A stretch of DNA of 64,000 bases from Watersipora subatra (lineage: Eukaryota; Bryozoa; Gymnolaemata; Cheilostomatida; Watersiporidae). The DNA is taken from assembly GCF_963576615.1 (NCBI RefSeq), contig NC_088711.1, positions 36,940,121 through 37,004,120 of the forward strand, in the 5' to 3' direction. The translations under genes were made by a program, and so were the position numbers. Below, in pieces: positions 45,898-57,040 of this stretch. The notes below the pieces were generated by a model, which was given only the letters and a program-made list of their open reading frames with translations, was not told the DNA's origin and made no database searches. How positions within the stretch are numbered: the stretch's first letter is position 1; every line of letters begins with the position of its first letter.

Positions 45898-48800
45898 TCA
45901 CTGGCTGCATGGTGACCTCTTTTCAGCCAGTTTTTCAGTTGGATTGAAAAGATGAATAGGAGGACCAACAATATTGACAACCATGAGGCCTGAAACTTGT
46001 TTAATGTTTAGTCTATTCTTTTTAGATGTGATGATGGTATTCATAAGACTAAACCCTCGTTCACACTCGGCTGTGCTTACTGGGATACACTTGACCATGT
46101 TTTGCAAATTTTTCAATGATGTATTAGAGGTCTTACCTCCCATAGCCTTGTACAGTCTAAAGCCATTGATGATCTGTTCTTTCACATCTACATCAACTCT
46201 GAACCTATCACAAAGACTTTCAATACTTACCTCTCCAAACCTGGGCACCTCTTCATAATTGGCTGGCCACAAACATGGGTCTAGGAGTGACACTTGAGAG
46301 AGGAGCTCAAAATATTCATCACTATGCTTTTGGCTATTGGCAGCCTTTTCACCTTTCCTTGAGCTCACTGTAAACAAGCGGGAACTAAGAGAGTTTGTCA
46401 GTGACTGAAAAAACCTACTTGCATGTATGAGTACAACCCTCTTGTTTGATAGTACCACTCCCTTGAACTCTCCAGACTCACAGGACACCAGGGCCTCAGA
46501 TTGATACTTACCTGGCACGTCTATGTATCCTCTCATTGCTTTGATTGTTTGGTCAATCAAAGAATTAGCAGTTACCAATGAAACATCCCTGTTCTGCAAA
46601 AGTAAGGAAAGCCTAGAAACCTCTTCCAGTGCATCTAACATAATGCCTAGATTGATGACGAAGTTTTGGCTTGTTAGAGTTGCAACAAATCCTTGAAACT
46701 TAGTATCATTTGGGTGGGACTTGAAGTGGGCAACAAGACTTTCAAAGGATACGTATATTGCTTTTGCTGTCCTCAGAGAAGATGCACACCACCTTGTATC
46801 TAGAAGCCTATCTTCCTAAACTGGCTGTCTAAAGATTCAGCACACTGCTTCACTTCCTCCTGCATCTTGGGAGACTGGCTATATAAAGAATGCAAGCTGG
46901 TGACAAATATCTTGAATGAGCTGATACCACCGCCTACCTCTTCAATTGCATCACCAACAGCAAGCTCTAATTTCTGGTTAGAGCAATGCCATAAAATGAT
47001 GTCTGGGAATCGGTCTAACAGTAGACGTCCAACCCCAGAAGTTGGACCAGTCATAACTGAAGCACCATCTGAGGCAAAGCAGATAAGGTGGCGCTTCAGA
47101 TATGAGTGGTCAAACCCGTGGTTGCTAAGCGTTTGTATCAAGCAATCTACAATAGATTTAGCATCAGCAGTTTTCAAATGTACCAAATCTAAAAATAAAG
47201 TGGTGGAAATGTCATCAACACATGCCCTGAGGTGGATAACAAGTCCCTCCTCATTGCTCACTGTACTGCTTTCATCAATCATTACTGAAATCTTTGATTG
47301 GTTCTGAATAATATGACCAACCAATACCCCTCTCATATCTGAAGAAATACTCGAAATCATACTTGCACATGATTTGTCACTAACGAGGATACCGCTCATA
47401 TTAATCCCATTCTGCTGGTAACATATAATATGATCAGACAGGTCACTGTATGGTCTATTCATTTTTGCAATGTTATAGGCTACATGAATTACTTTTTTTG
47501 TTGAGGTCTGGTGTTTGGCGGATTTATTTGCCAGCATCTGCTGAGTGATGCTGTTGCTCTTCTTAGCTTTAAATACTGCCTCTGATGATTTATGTGCCTC
47601 CGAGAATAAATGTTTGGCTATCTTACCCCTAAGCATAGACAACTTAGTGGTGCACTGTTGTTTAAAATTGGCAGCACCACTGTCTAATGGCTCAAAGCCG
47701 ACCTTAATCTCCATCCACTCTGCTGATGGGTTCATTCCTTTAGTGTGGTTCATCATAGGAATGGGGGCCTTCTGGCACCACAAGCAACCTACATGGTTAT
47801 TTTTTGCGATGATCCATGGATACTTGCTCTTCACATCTCGCAATGTTTTTGAATTCCTTCACCAGACATCAGGCCAATTTAAATATAATACAAAAAAACC
47901 ATATGACCCTACAATATTCAACAAACTAATCTTAGCATTCAGCCACTCACAGTTTGCACCACCACCATTCCTACCAATAAGTGAAGTTTAGATTTTAAAG
48001 AAGGAATTTTCACACACTACATTGAGGGGATAACCCATAGAAAGTACAAATCATAAATCAGAAAAGTGCCCATCACACCAATAATGATATATCAGGAGAG
48101 GAGTATTAGAAGAAAGAAGACATTGACGCCACATACCGTTACAAGCTGAGAAAACAGATTGGTTATGCTATATTACTGCTAGCTACACATTTGTTAGCTC
48201 AGATATACTTACACCAGAGAAGGTAATCTTAAGTTCCTTTGAATTGAATAGAGAAATTAACAAATATTTATATTTGTTTTTGAGCAGTGCATTATTTTTC
48301 TATCTAATCACAGATATCGTGTTTGCAACTCACCATCCACATTGCTGATACTTGAGATCACATCATTTTGTTCTTCACCATCTAACAAAAAGAATTAAAT
48401 GAGAATGGTTTGGGACAAAATGTGACAACATGTATAAGTTCTTACAGTTTTAAATTCCAATAAGCAGCCAAAATTAAATTGGTCGACTCACCAATCACTA
48501 TGGCCTCACTGAGATTTGATTCTGCTGACTTCTCAGCCTCATCATTCATATTAGATACTACAATAAGAATACATTGTATAGCACATTTGAATTAAAAAAA
48601 CTTTGTAATCTTTCCAATAAAGGACTTCGCTATCACGTTGGCAAGCACCACGGGCACCTGGGGAATCCCAATATAAACTACGCATCACCCACCAACACAG
48701 CCCCCTCCCTGTGTTGGTGGGTGATGCGTAGTTTATATTTGGATTCCCCAGGTGCCCATTGCAGGCAACCTACCATCTACATGTGGGATGTTGCTAACAA

Positions 48801-49623
48801 CAGATGTTGTTACAACTGAGTCGGATTCATCACTGGTTAAACTCTCAACCGCTGCATTGTATGTCGATTCTAAAACAAGGTTTTAAAAATAATGGTAATG
48901 TAACAACCTGTGACTAAAGAATTGAAAAGCCTATTGTGCATGTATGTGCATAGCATGGTGCCTACCCACTTTGTGTTGTTCCCTTATGATAACTCAAACC
49001 TGCACAGAAGCAATAGCACTTACTTACCACTTTTTGAATTACTAGATCCAGCATGTGCTTCAGCAGGGCTGCTGGTCCTTTTTACTATAATAAATAATTA
49101 AATAAATAAGCTTGTGACAATGATGAAATAAAAATCATATTTGTATAGTAAAAGGTCTGGACATGCAACATACAATAGGTGACTGGCCAACAATTTTTTC
49201 ATGATCATAATTGACCCTTTGTACTAAGCTAGTGACTCAAGTTGAGCCAAAAAAATTTTTTGATGGTATTACAGCGAAGTGAGCAAATCAGATACAATAC
49301 AAGTTTAAGTAGTTGGTGAGACAGACATCACTGACCCTGTGTTGTGTCCAGTAAAAACTTAAAAGTGGGCCTAGCTGCACAACCTGGGTGCTCTATAACT
49401 ACGGAGTCTCAAGATTGTGATGTGAGTGAGTCAAGAAACCCTATGGACAGTCCACACAGACCCCAGACACAATACAGTCTCATACCCGAGCCATCATGAA
49501 TATTATTATATGATAAGCTCAGTCACTCACTATTTTCTTAAATACAGACTCTAAACTCATGATAGTCACTAATTCTTACTCACCTTTGAAGAAGTTATCT
49601 ATTGGCCCATGCCGTTTCATCAT
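45898..49623 (-). pseudogene. hAT transposase gene (ZNF862/KIAA1586-like), six exons, disabled by one stop and one frameshift
   Basis: Exons (minus): 49623-49584, 49084-49028, 48869-48774, 48557-48492, 48381-48334 and 47908-45898. All introns are phase 1, so the four middle exons are symmetric and could be skipped without frame loss. The N-terminus MMKRHGPIDNFFK resembles the short basic start of KIAA1586/ZNF862-type hAT proteins. The middle exons are Ser/Asp/Glu/Asn-rich. The main exon has a BED/TTF-like finger (CLWC, then HLFSEAH), catalytic-core motifs VMIDESS, SDGASVM and LWHCSNQ, and the C-terminal dimerisation segment with VSTAECERGFSLMN. Two lesions are present: an in-frame TGA at 47859-47861 (after WPDVW) and a single-base loss near 46803-46810, after which LLDTRW continues in another frame. 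The exon sum is 2,318 nt, one short of a whole number of codons, which supports a one-base deletion. It would excise and reinsert the element if intact. Confidence 0.88.
48652..48757. repeat. Long hairpin: 49-bp arms, 8-nt loop, one mismatch
   Basis: Arms 48652-48700 and 48709-48757 are complementary except at one position. The hairpin lies in the transposase intron between exons 48774 and 48557, starting 16 bases after the 5' splice site. Such a structure would make a strong RNA hairpin in the pre-mRNA. Confidence 0.95.
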
Positions 49624-50118
49624 GAATTGAAAGAAACAATGAAGAAACTAGTAAAATAAGCAAGAGTTTATTCAAAACTACCATCAAAAACACAAGAAAA
49701 GAATCCAAGCAATGATTATTCGAGGATTCCAGTTGATTGTGGGGCCCGTTGATTGTGTCGGTTGACAAAAAACTGATCGTTTCTCAGGCTTTTGACAAAA
49801 TAATTTAGTTGTTCCGCTATAATAGCGGAAAACTAACTGAAGAAATCAAAGATCGTCCTCTTTTATTTCTTCGTTTCCGAGATCGGTCTCTCGTCTCGAA
49901 AACGCGCACTGTTTCTTGGTGTAATGAACTCGGGCTAATATAAGTTTGGGAAAAAAAGTTGTGTGAATATTTCACTTCATTCCATTTTATCGCATTTAAT
50001 AAGATATGAGCAACCTTATATGAGGGGTACGCCTCCCAGGGAGTACCCCCACTAATTCTTCTTAGGGGTACGCCGTACCCCTGCGTACCCCCCCCTCATT
50101 TCGAACACTGATTATTTG

Positions 50119-53100
50119 ATGTATATACTATATAGATATATATATACACAGAGAGAAAAAAATGATTGTAATTTGATTTAGCCAGGGTTAAGATTTAATA
50201 ATATGTTGATAATGATCTAAAAATCACTGTTACTCTTAACACATACCCTTACTGATTGAATAATGATTTGATAATGATAATTAATGGCAAATTAGTCAAG
50301 AGCTGGAGTAAATAGTGAGTCTATCCCACATTTAACTGATAACTCAAACTTCAATCACAACTGATCATTCTTAAATCAGTGAAGCAAAATGAAAAAATCA
50401 ATCATATGACACTGAAGATTGATTTGATACTGATCACTAATTAATTTTTGACAGCCAGGACTATCAAAATTCAATCGCATACTTCCTCATAAATCTGTTT
50501 TAAATCATTGTTGAAATGAATCAAATTTGAGACAGTTGCCATTTAATATTGATTCTACAATCCACAGCAGTTTAGACCAAGAGTTGTTCCCACTTAAATT
50601 TGATTATGCATATCCCCACCACTACTTTTATTACTACTAGTACTACTGCAAGTACTACAATGGTGCTGCTACTATTAATACACAATGAAATTTTATCCCC
50701 CAATAATAAATGAATCAACCTTTCTCTGGTCCACCTCTTGTCGGTACTAATTTTGTTATGTGTCAGAGTCAGCCAGGGTCTTTGGGTGGGTGAGCCAGAC
50801 CCTGGCTATGTCACAGAGATCCCCCAACACAGCTATACTTCTGAATCTTTTGATTTTAATGTCAAATAGTCTGGTAGCCAAGTCCCAGCCAAGCTACAGT
50901 TAGGGTGAACCGGTGCACAAAACATCCGCTCAATGCCCAGCAATGAGCACGCCGGACACCCTGCAGTAAGTAAGCGCTTTTTGGCTCTGGGCTGCATCCT
51001 CCTGTTAGCAAAGAGGATTTTTGAGATTGAATAGTATAAAAATGGTGCATAACGGCCCTTGAGTAGGGGGGGGAGGGGTTGAATTTTTAACCTAATTAAC
51101 CCTCATCTCCACTCCCTGCCTAGATTTGGTCGAGGCCTTGTTTTTGCGTTTTGAATTTCATGCTCCTAGAGATTCATTTTCATATTAGATAATTCTTAGT
51201 GAGCATCCGGTGTGAATCATTCTAACTTGTCTTGTCTCAAACTACCGCTCTTTCGACCCGCTGACCCTGCAACACTTAGTTTTACCTAAAGCAAAAATGC
51301 TCATTTCTGTGATTGTTGATGGAATGGCCTGTTTCATCAATATCTCAGTGTAAGCTTTTAGTATCTTGGTCTATCATTAAGAAACGAGTTCAACACAAAT
51401 AACAAAGGTGACTCCTAATGAAATCAGGAAACAGATACAAACAGGTCTTCAAACACCCTTTGACCACCAACGTGGAAATTCAAATGCATAATTGAGTGTC
51501 CAGGTCTTTGCTTACGAACCAATTGTCAATAGCTATAAAACCCAGACAAGGTTTATGAAACCTGCACTATTCATTCATGCAATGGTTGATATCTTGTTTA
51601 TATTGGGTTTATTTATGGTAGTCATACACAATTCAAAGTAAGAGCTGTGTTGCCTTTAGTGAAAAATAATCAGTGAGCAGATAAATCCTAATATCACGTA
51701 TGATTAGACTGAACATTGCATAACATTGTAATACTGAGCAGTAGTTGCTATTGTGTTACAAACTTGTTATCACAGCAATTTATTTTCCCCTCACCCAAGC
51801 ACATCTCCACTTCATGCCTGAATAACAGATTTTTTGTGAGGACAACTTATTTTGGCCTATCTGATAGTATGGTGACAAACAAGAGTGGCAATCATTCTGC
51901 TTGGAGACCTGGAGTATCGCTAAGTACCCAAATTTAGCACTTCACTTGCAACAATGATTCAAGTTGATGTAGAGGGACAGGTCATGAAACTTTTTAAGTG
52001 CCACTGGACTGAATTCTCTTATGAGCAAATGAAAATGAAAAAATTTGTTGAACACAATGAGATTGAAATCTTACAATTAGTTTTGTTGGTGCAGGCATTC
52101 TATGAAACAGAATATCATTTTTTTTAAATTAAATGATTATAGCAGGGCTGTAGGCATGGTACCCGCTGTTGGTGAAGTCAGGCCAATTTTTAGTAAGGCC
52201 AAACATTGAGAAACATATAAGAAATCATAATAGACGCAATGATAATCATAATAGACGCAAAGTGGGTCAGACCAGGCAACTTTAGTACTAATGATGCCTA
52301 CGGCCTGGGTGATAACATGATTGCTGATTTATTATCCAAGGAAATTTCTCTTTCATGTTTATTCACTGTTAACCCCTACTGGGTTTTATTATTATAGCCG
52401 GGATGCTGTAGATTATTATCTGTGAAATGTTATTATGCATGATTGTACAGTAGTGACACTGCCATGTTATAACAGTTCAGTTGTAATCACTACCTCATTC
52501 ATAATTCCGAGACCTTATTAATGCGGCTTTTCATCTTGCTTTAAAATTTGGCTGGAATACAATCATAGCTTAATTATATTCACACATTGATATGAAGGCT
52601 GTGTATCATATCATTGCCCGTGAGCTTTCTACAAGTTATGCCTGTAGCACAGAGGGTCGGGCAACCATTATTACTTCATGAACATTTCAATGGAAATATC
52701 ATGAACTATGATAAAGAAAGTTACAAAAGACAAACCTGATGGGAAAAGTAACAGTTTTGGATAGCTATTACCAATTGATTAGCGCCTATCAGGTATATAC
52801 TATTGACATTGCTTGGTTATATCAATTCAAAGGACTAGACTAGTGCTCTGACTTATGCAATGATAACAATTTTATAATGCTTTTTGTAAAAACTTAGACA
52901 CTGGCCAATGTAGTTCATCGTATGCAGCGAGCTCGGCTAACGATGAACTCATGATATATAGCCTGGGCAAGCCCACACAAATAAGGGTGTTTGTTGTTGT
53001 GTTGTATGCAACAACCACCTCCACCTAATAAAAAACTTGTAGTGGCTTGCCCAGGCTGGAAGATATCAAATTCAAACATGGTTATCTGCTAGTTTTCAGA

Positions 53101-56100
53101 TTGTTTTAAATCATAAACTTTGGTTGTATAATAGTTCAGTTTGTTCAAACCTAGCTAGATATTCTCTCAAGAAAGATTTTCAACATGGCACTGTTGAGTT
53201 CAATGAACTAAGGTTTCTTTGCACAACTTTGCGGAAATCGTGTGTAGCCAAACACCGTTTTTGGCCCAAGACTGCTCTGCTCTGATCGCTGGGGTAATGA
53301 AATACCGGAAAAATAATACACAACAGAGTAAATTTTTGAGAATTGTGTGATTGCATTAAGCTTTTGCCTAAAAAATTTAAAATGGTAAAATACGAAATTT
53401 CCTCTAGCAACTTATCTAAGAAAGCTTATAGGAAGCTTATTTGTTATAGAATTCCAAAAGCCAAATTAAACTCACTAAAAAATGGTAGTATGTAAATATG
53501 TGAATCTGTATTCACACTGTTGTTTTGATTTCATTTTATGAAACAGGTTTGAGCTTCACCAGATACTCAATCATAATATGTTTAGCTTGGATGTCAACAG
53601 TCTAGTAATATAAGGGCCAAGACTGGGATCTCATTAACAAATCCAGACTACCATATCATCAACTTAGCTGCACAGAATACAGCAAGTCATAGCTCATGTT
53701 CTACCTGCAACACAAAATTGAGCTGTCATTTACAAAGCTGTTTATTAATGAGCTTATGCAGAAGCAATGAAAGCTCTTCAGGCATGCTCTCCATCTAATG
53801 AATCCAATGAAATAGCTGGCCAAGGACTGACATGATCAACTTGCAATAGTTGTTTTAAATTTTCTATTAAACCTTGGACTTTTGTAGTAAGGAAATAGCT
53901 ATGATCAGAATATTGTTGAGTTTCAAATCTGGAATAATTGAAAAATCGCCTCATTGCATGTTATTGGTCTACTCTGGAATGTCAACAGCATAATTATTAT
54001 AGACTTATTTAATATTGAAAAAATTCATTTGAAGCAATTGAAATTTCACAAGCGTGACTAAGTTGTGTACATATTAATAATTAGAGCTTTGTATATATTC
54101 TCCTTGATAAACATAGAATTGTGTTGTGAAGCTCTTGGACTAAATAGTTGTACATGTAAAACTAGGTAAATTTATAGTATCACACCTTTTCACATTTGCA
54201 GAAAATTGGAAGGAGCTACAATAAAGGAATGTTGAAAACGGGGCAATCAGCCAAACATCGCTTTTGTAGGTAGTTTTAGATATAATTGATAACAATGTTA
54301 AAAACCCTCTGTCTAATATTATTGGTTGTATTGTTTTATTTATTATTTAGTTTTATTGTTAGCCTAAGCTCAGTCTCAGGTTAGTTGCAGTTGATATATT
54401 TTTATATACATGCTAGATGGTAAACTCGTTGGCTGTTATGCTACATCCTTTCTAATTCAGCCAGCCCAATATTATCTACTAGCCAATGCCCTAAAACCTC
54501 TGTTGGATTGTGCATAAACTGCTATCTTCCACAATCTAATACTACAATTATTTAATACTATATGATTGCTTATTTATAGCGTGGTTATACCTTGTCTCAT
54601 TAATAACAGATGCTATGAGTTACATAACTTAACTCAATGATGGGATTTATGTTGTATATGAAACAATGACGCTGTGAGTTATTGGGAGTGCTTGCTTTCA
54701 GTGTGGGCCAGCGCAACAACTAGAGTGACCTGGTAATATTACAACCACAGCTGAGAAGAACATTTTTATAGACAAGCATTTAGCTATTATTATCAGTTAC
54801 TTTGTTCTTTTAGATATCAGGATGTTTCTCTGAGCACTGTACACTATGATACCAAGCAGTCTTAATACGAATATTCTGTAATGTGCTTTTGCAGTAGAAA
54901 CAGGTAGTTGAAACCACCCCTTGATCGACAGCGAAACTCATGATGCTTTGAAATGAGTATGATTTAAATGTAAATTTATATATGGCTTGGCACTTCAATT
55001 ATGGTGGCCTTTTGAAGGGAGTGGTTTTTGGTAGAGCTTATTGTATGTCAGGTTTTGAGGCAACTGAAGCCATTCTCCCATTATCAATGAAAACAAAAAT
55101 AAAGTTTCAGCTAATCCTACAAAATTATTGGGCAATGCAGTCACAGTTGTTTAACCAATGCTTCATGGATATCATTAATGGCCAATTGATGTTTGTCACT
55201 AGTATGACTGTATTTCACCAGAGATACAATAGCTAAGAAAATTTACCATCTTGTTAAAATTCAAGAATAAACTTGACTCTGAAATCCTCTAATTGTAGCA
55301 TGTAGCTAATGTATCCAAACTGCTGCAATCTAAGCTTGAAGCTGTACTATTGACAACATTTTATTGCCTTAATATTTGAATGATGGCTTCAAACAACCCA
55401 TTCAATGGGCATTGTCTGACTCAAATCTCCTAATTCTACTTTCCTAATTCAACAAACAAAATTTAGTTTGTGGAGTCGAATATAAGTGAATAGTACAGTA
55501 TTAGTTGAGCCATCTGTAAGCTTTCTACTAGAGCTAAAAGGATGAAATACTACTTTAAATTACTACATTACACTTATTTAGGATTTTTTGCCTTGCCTGA
55601 TATCGATAAAATACACTTAATACCAGCAAAACCTTTGGTTGGGAGCAATGATCTGGCAATTGTTTTCACTTAATCTGATACATAAAAATCTTTAGTGCAT
55701 TTTATTTTACTGAGTGAAGATTGATTTTTCCTATTAAGTTGCATCGTCGTTTGTAGTACTCAGAAAATCTGTAATCTGTATGATTATTTGACATTTGTAA
55801 GTGTTGCTTAAAACATGGAGTTAAGGTAGTTATATGTGAGCCAAGGGGGTGGCCATGGTTGGCCATGAGCTGACATTTATGCACAGTATCATATAGATGT
55901 CGATTTCGCTGCTTATTGGTGCTATGTATACACAAAATTTGATTTACGTGGTAATAAGCAAAAACCATGATAGTAATGCATTCCTGACACCGCACATCTT
56001 CGCTACTGTTGCAACATCTATTTGATACTCAACCCAACTGAAATGATTAATGCATCCATAATACAATATTCAGTATAAGATAAGCTATTTGTTTTCAAGT

Positions 56101-57030
56101 CAAACCAAATAGCTACACTACACATATTGCGTGGTGGGGTAGAGGCACGGCTCTTTCCTTCTCCAAGAGAGCCTACCTAGACTAACTCATATCCATTATG
56201 TCTTTTTTTTACTTATGTTGCCATCTTAGGGTTTTTAAAATTCTCTGTATTCCTAGCTTAAAAATACAAACTAAAATCATTGCATTCCACGATTAACTAT
56301 TATTCACAGTATTTTTGGTCAATACATGTACAACAAATTGACCATGTTTTGCTTTACAGCTATAAATGTCCAATATCTATGATGATGATAAGCAGCTCAG
56401 GGGCTGGGCAGCCTATTCATCGCATTGACCAATGAAAACGAGGGAGGCATTTTCAAATCATCCTTGTAGAATTAAAGCTGGCAATGGTCATTTTGCACTT
56501 GATACTGTTAAAGCGATCACCTAGTAGGATACACAACACAATTGACAACTATTCAGATAATTACCAAATATATCGTAGTGACGACATAGACAATATTGAA
56601 GCAAGTAACCATGAAGAGCTTGTGTCATCTGTGCCATCACACTTTCTGCAGTCATTTGGATAATCAATTGTGAAAGCCTGTCGTGGTGAGTTTGTATAAC
56701 CTACAACATGGCACTATTTAGCCAAAAAATTATCATAAATGTCATACTAATATTTCTGTCACTAAGCAATGTAAAATTCCTGAGAACTACATCATTGGAT
56801 ATCACAAAAAATTATAGAACACACGCATACCCCTTGGAGCAAGAGTAATGGTGGCTGTATTGAGATTTTTAAGACTATTCACAATCCCAAATCTTTTATA
56901 ATTTAATATATATTAGCTGTTGTTTAAAACATATAATAGAATATTTAACCTCACAGAAACAACAGAACCACTATGAAGAAATTGCTCACATATTCAACCA
57001 AAATATATCATTTAATTTTTTATATCAATT
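50119..57030. other. Nearly 7 kb without a recognised gene
   Basis: AT-rich sequence with short open frames only; the longest (84 codons at 54982 plus, 97 codons at 55702 minus) show no known motif. A small foldback at 52960-53057 is listed separately. A possible acidic exon near 56500-56690, ending at CGTG then GTGAGT, could belong to the gene that follows, but it contains a stop (TAA at 56660-56662) in the likely frame. Confidence 0.4.
52960..53057. repeat. 98-bp foldback element with 14-bp perfect inverted ends
   Basis: AGCCTGGGCAAGCC at 52960-52973 is matched by its inverse at 53044-53057. The interior contains GTTGTTGTGTTGTATGCAAC. It may be a very short MITE; no target duplication was recognised. 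Confidence 0.6.
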
Positions 57031-57040
57031 TTATACCAAG

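Larger units (their letters stand above)
45225..50118 (-). mobile_element. Structurally complete hAT transposon, 4,878 bp, with 8-bp TSD
   Basis: The element spans 45233-50110. Its left end is CAGTGTCTGAAGTGGAGAG; the inverted right end is CAGTGTTCGAAATGAGGGG, an imperfect TIR beginning CAGTGT. ATTATTTG flanks it exactly on both sides (45225-45232 and 50111-50118), the 8-bp duplication expected for hAT. GC-rich runs with GGGGTAC and GTACCCCC lie just inside each end (45270-45390 and 50024-50098). It carries one gene, a six-exon hAT transposase on the minus strand (49623-45898), and a 49-bp-arm hairpin in one intron. The perfect TSD shows that the ends were correctly identified and suggests a fairly recent insertion. 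Confidence 0.92.

Noticed and set aside
45898-47843. Two separate transposase genes (46800-47843 and 45898-46641)
   Set aside because: They are parts of one exon separated by a one-base frameshift, and homologous motifs continue across the gap.
46867-47991. Plus-strand open frames of 146 and 148 codons
   Set aside because: Antisense shadows of the hAT transposase main exon.
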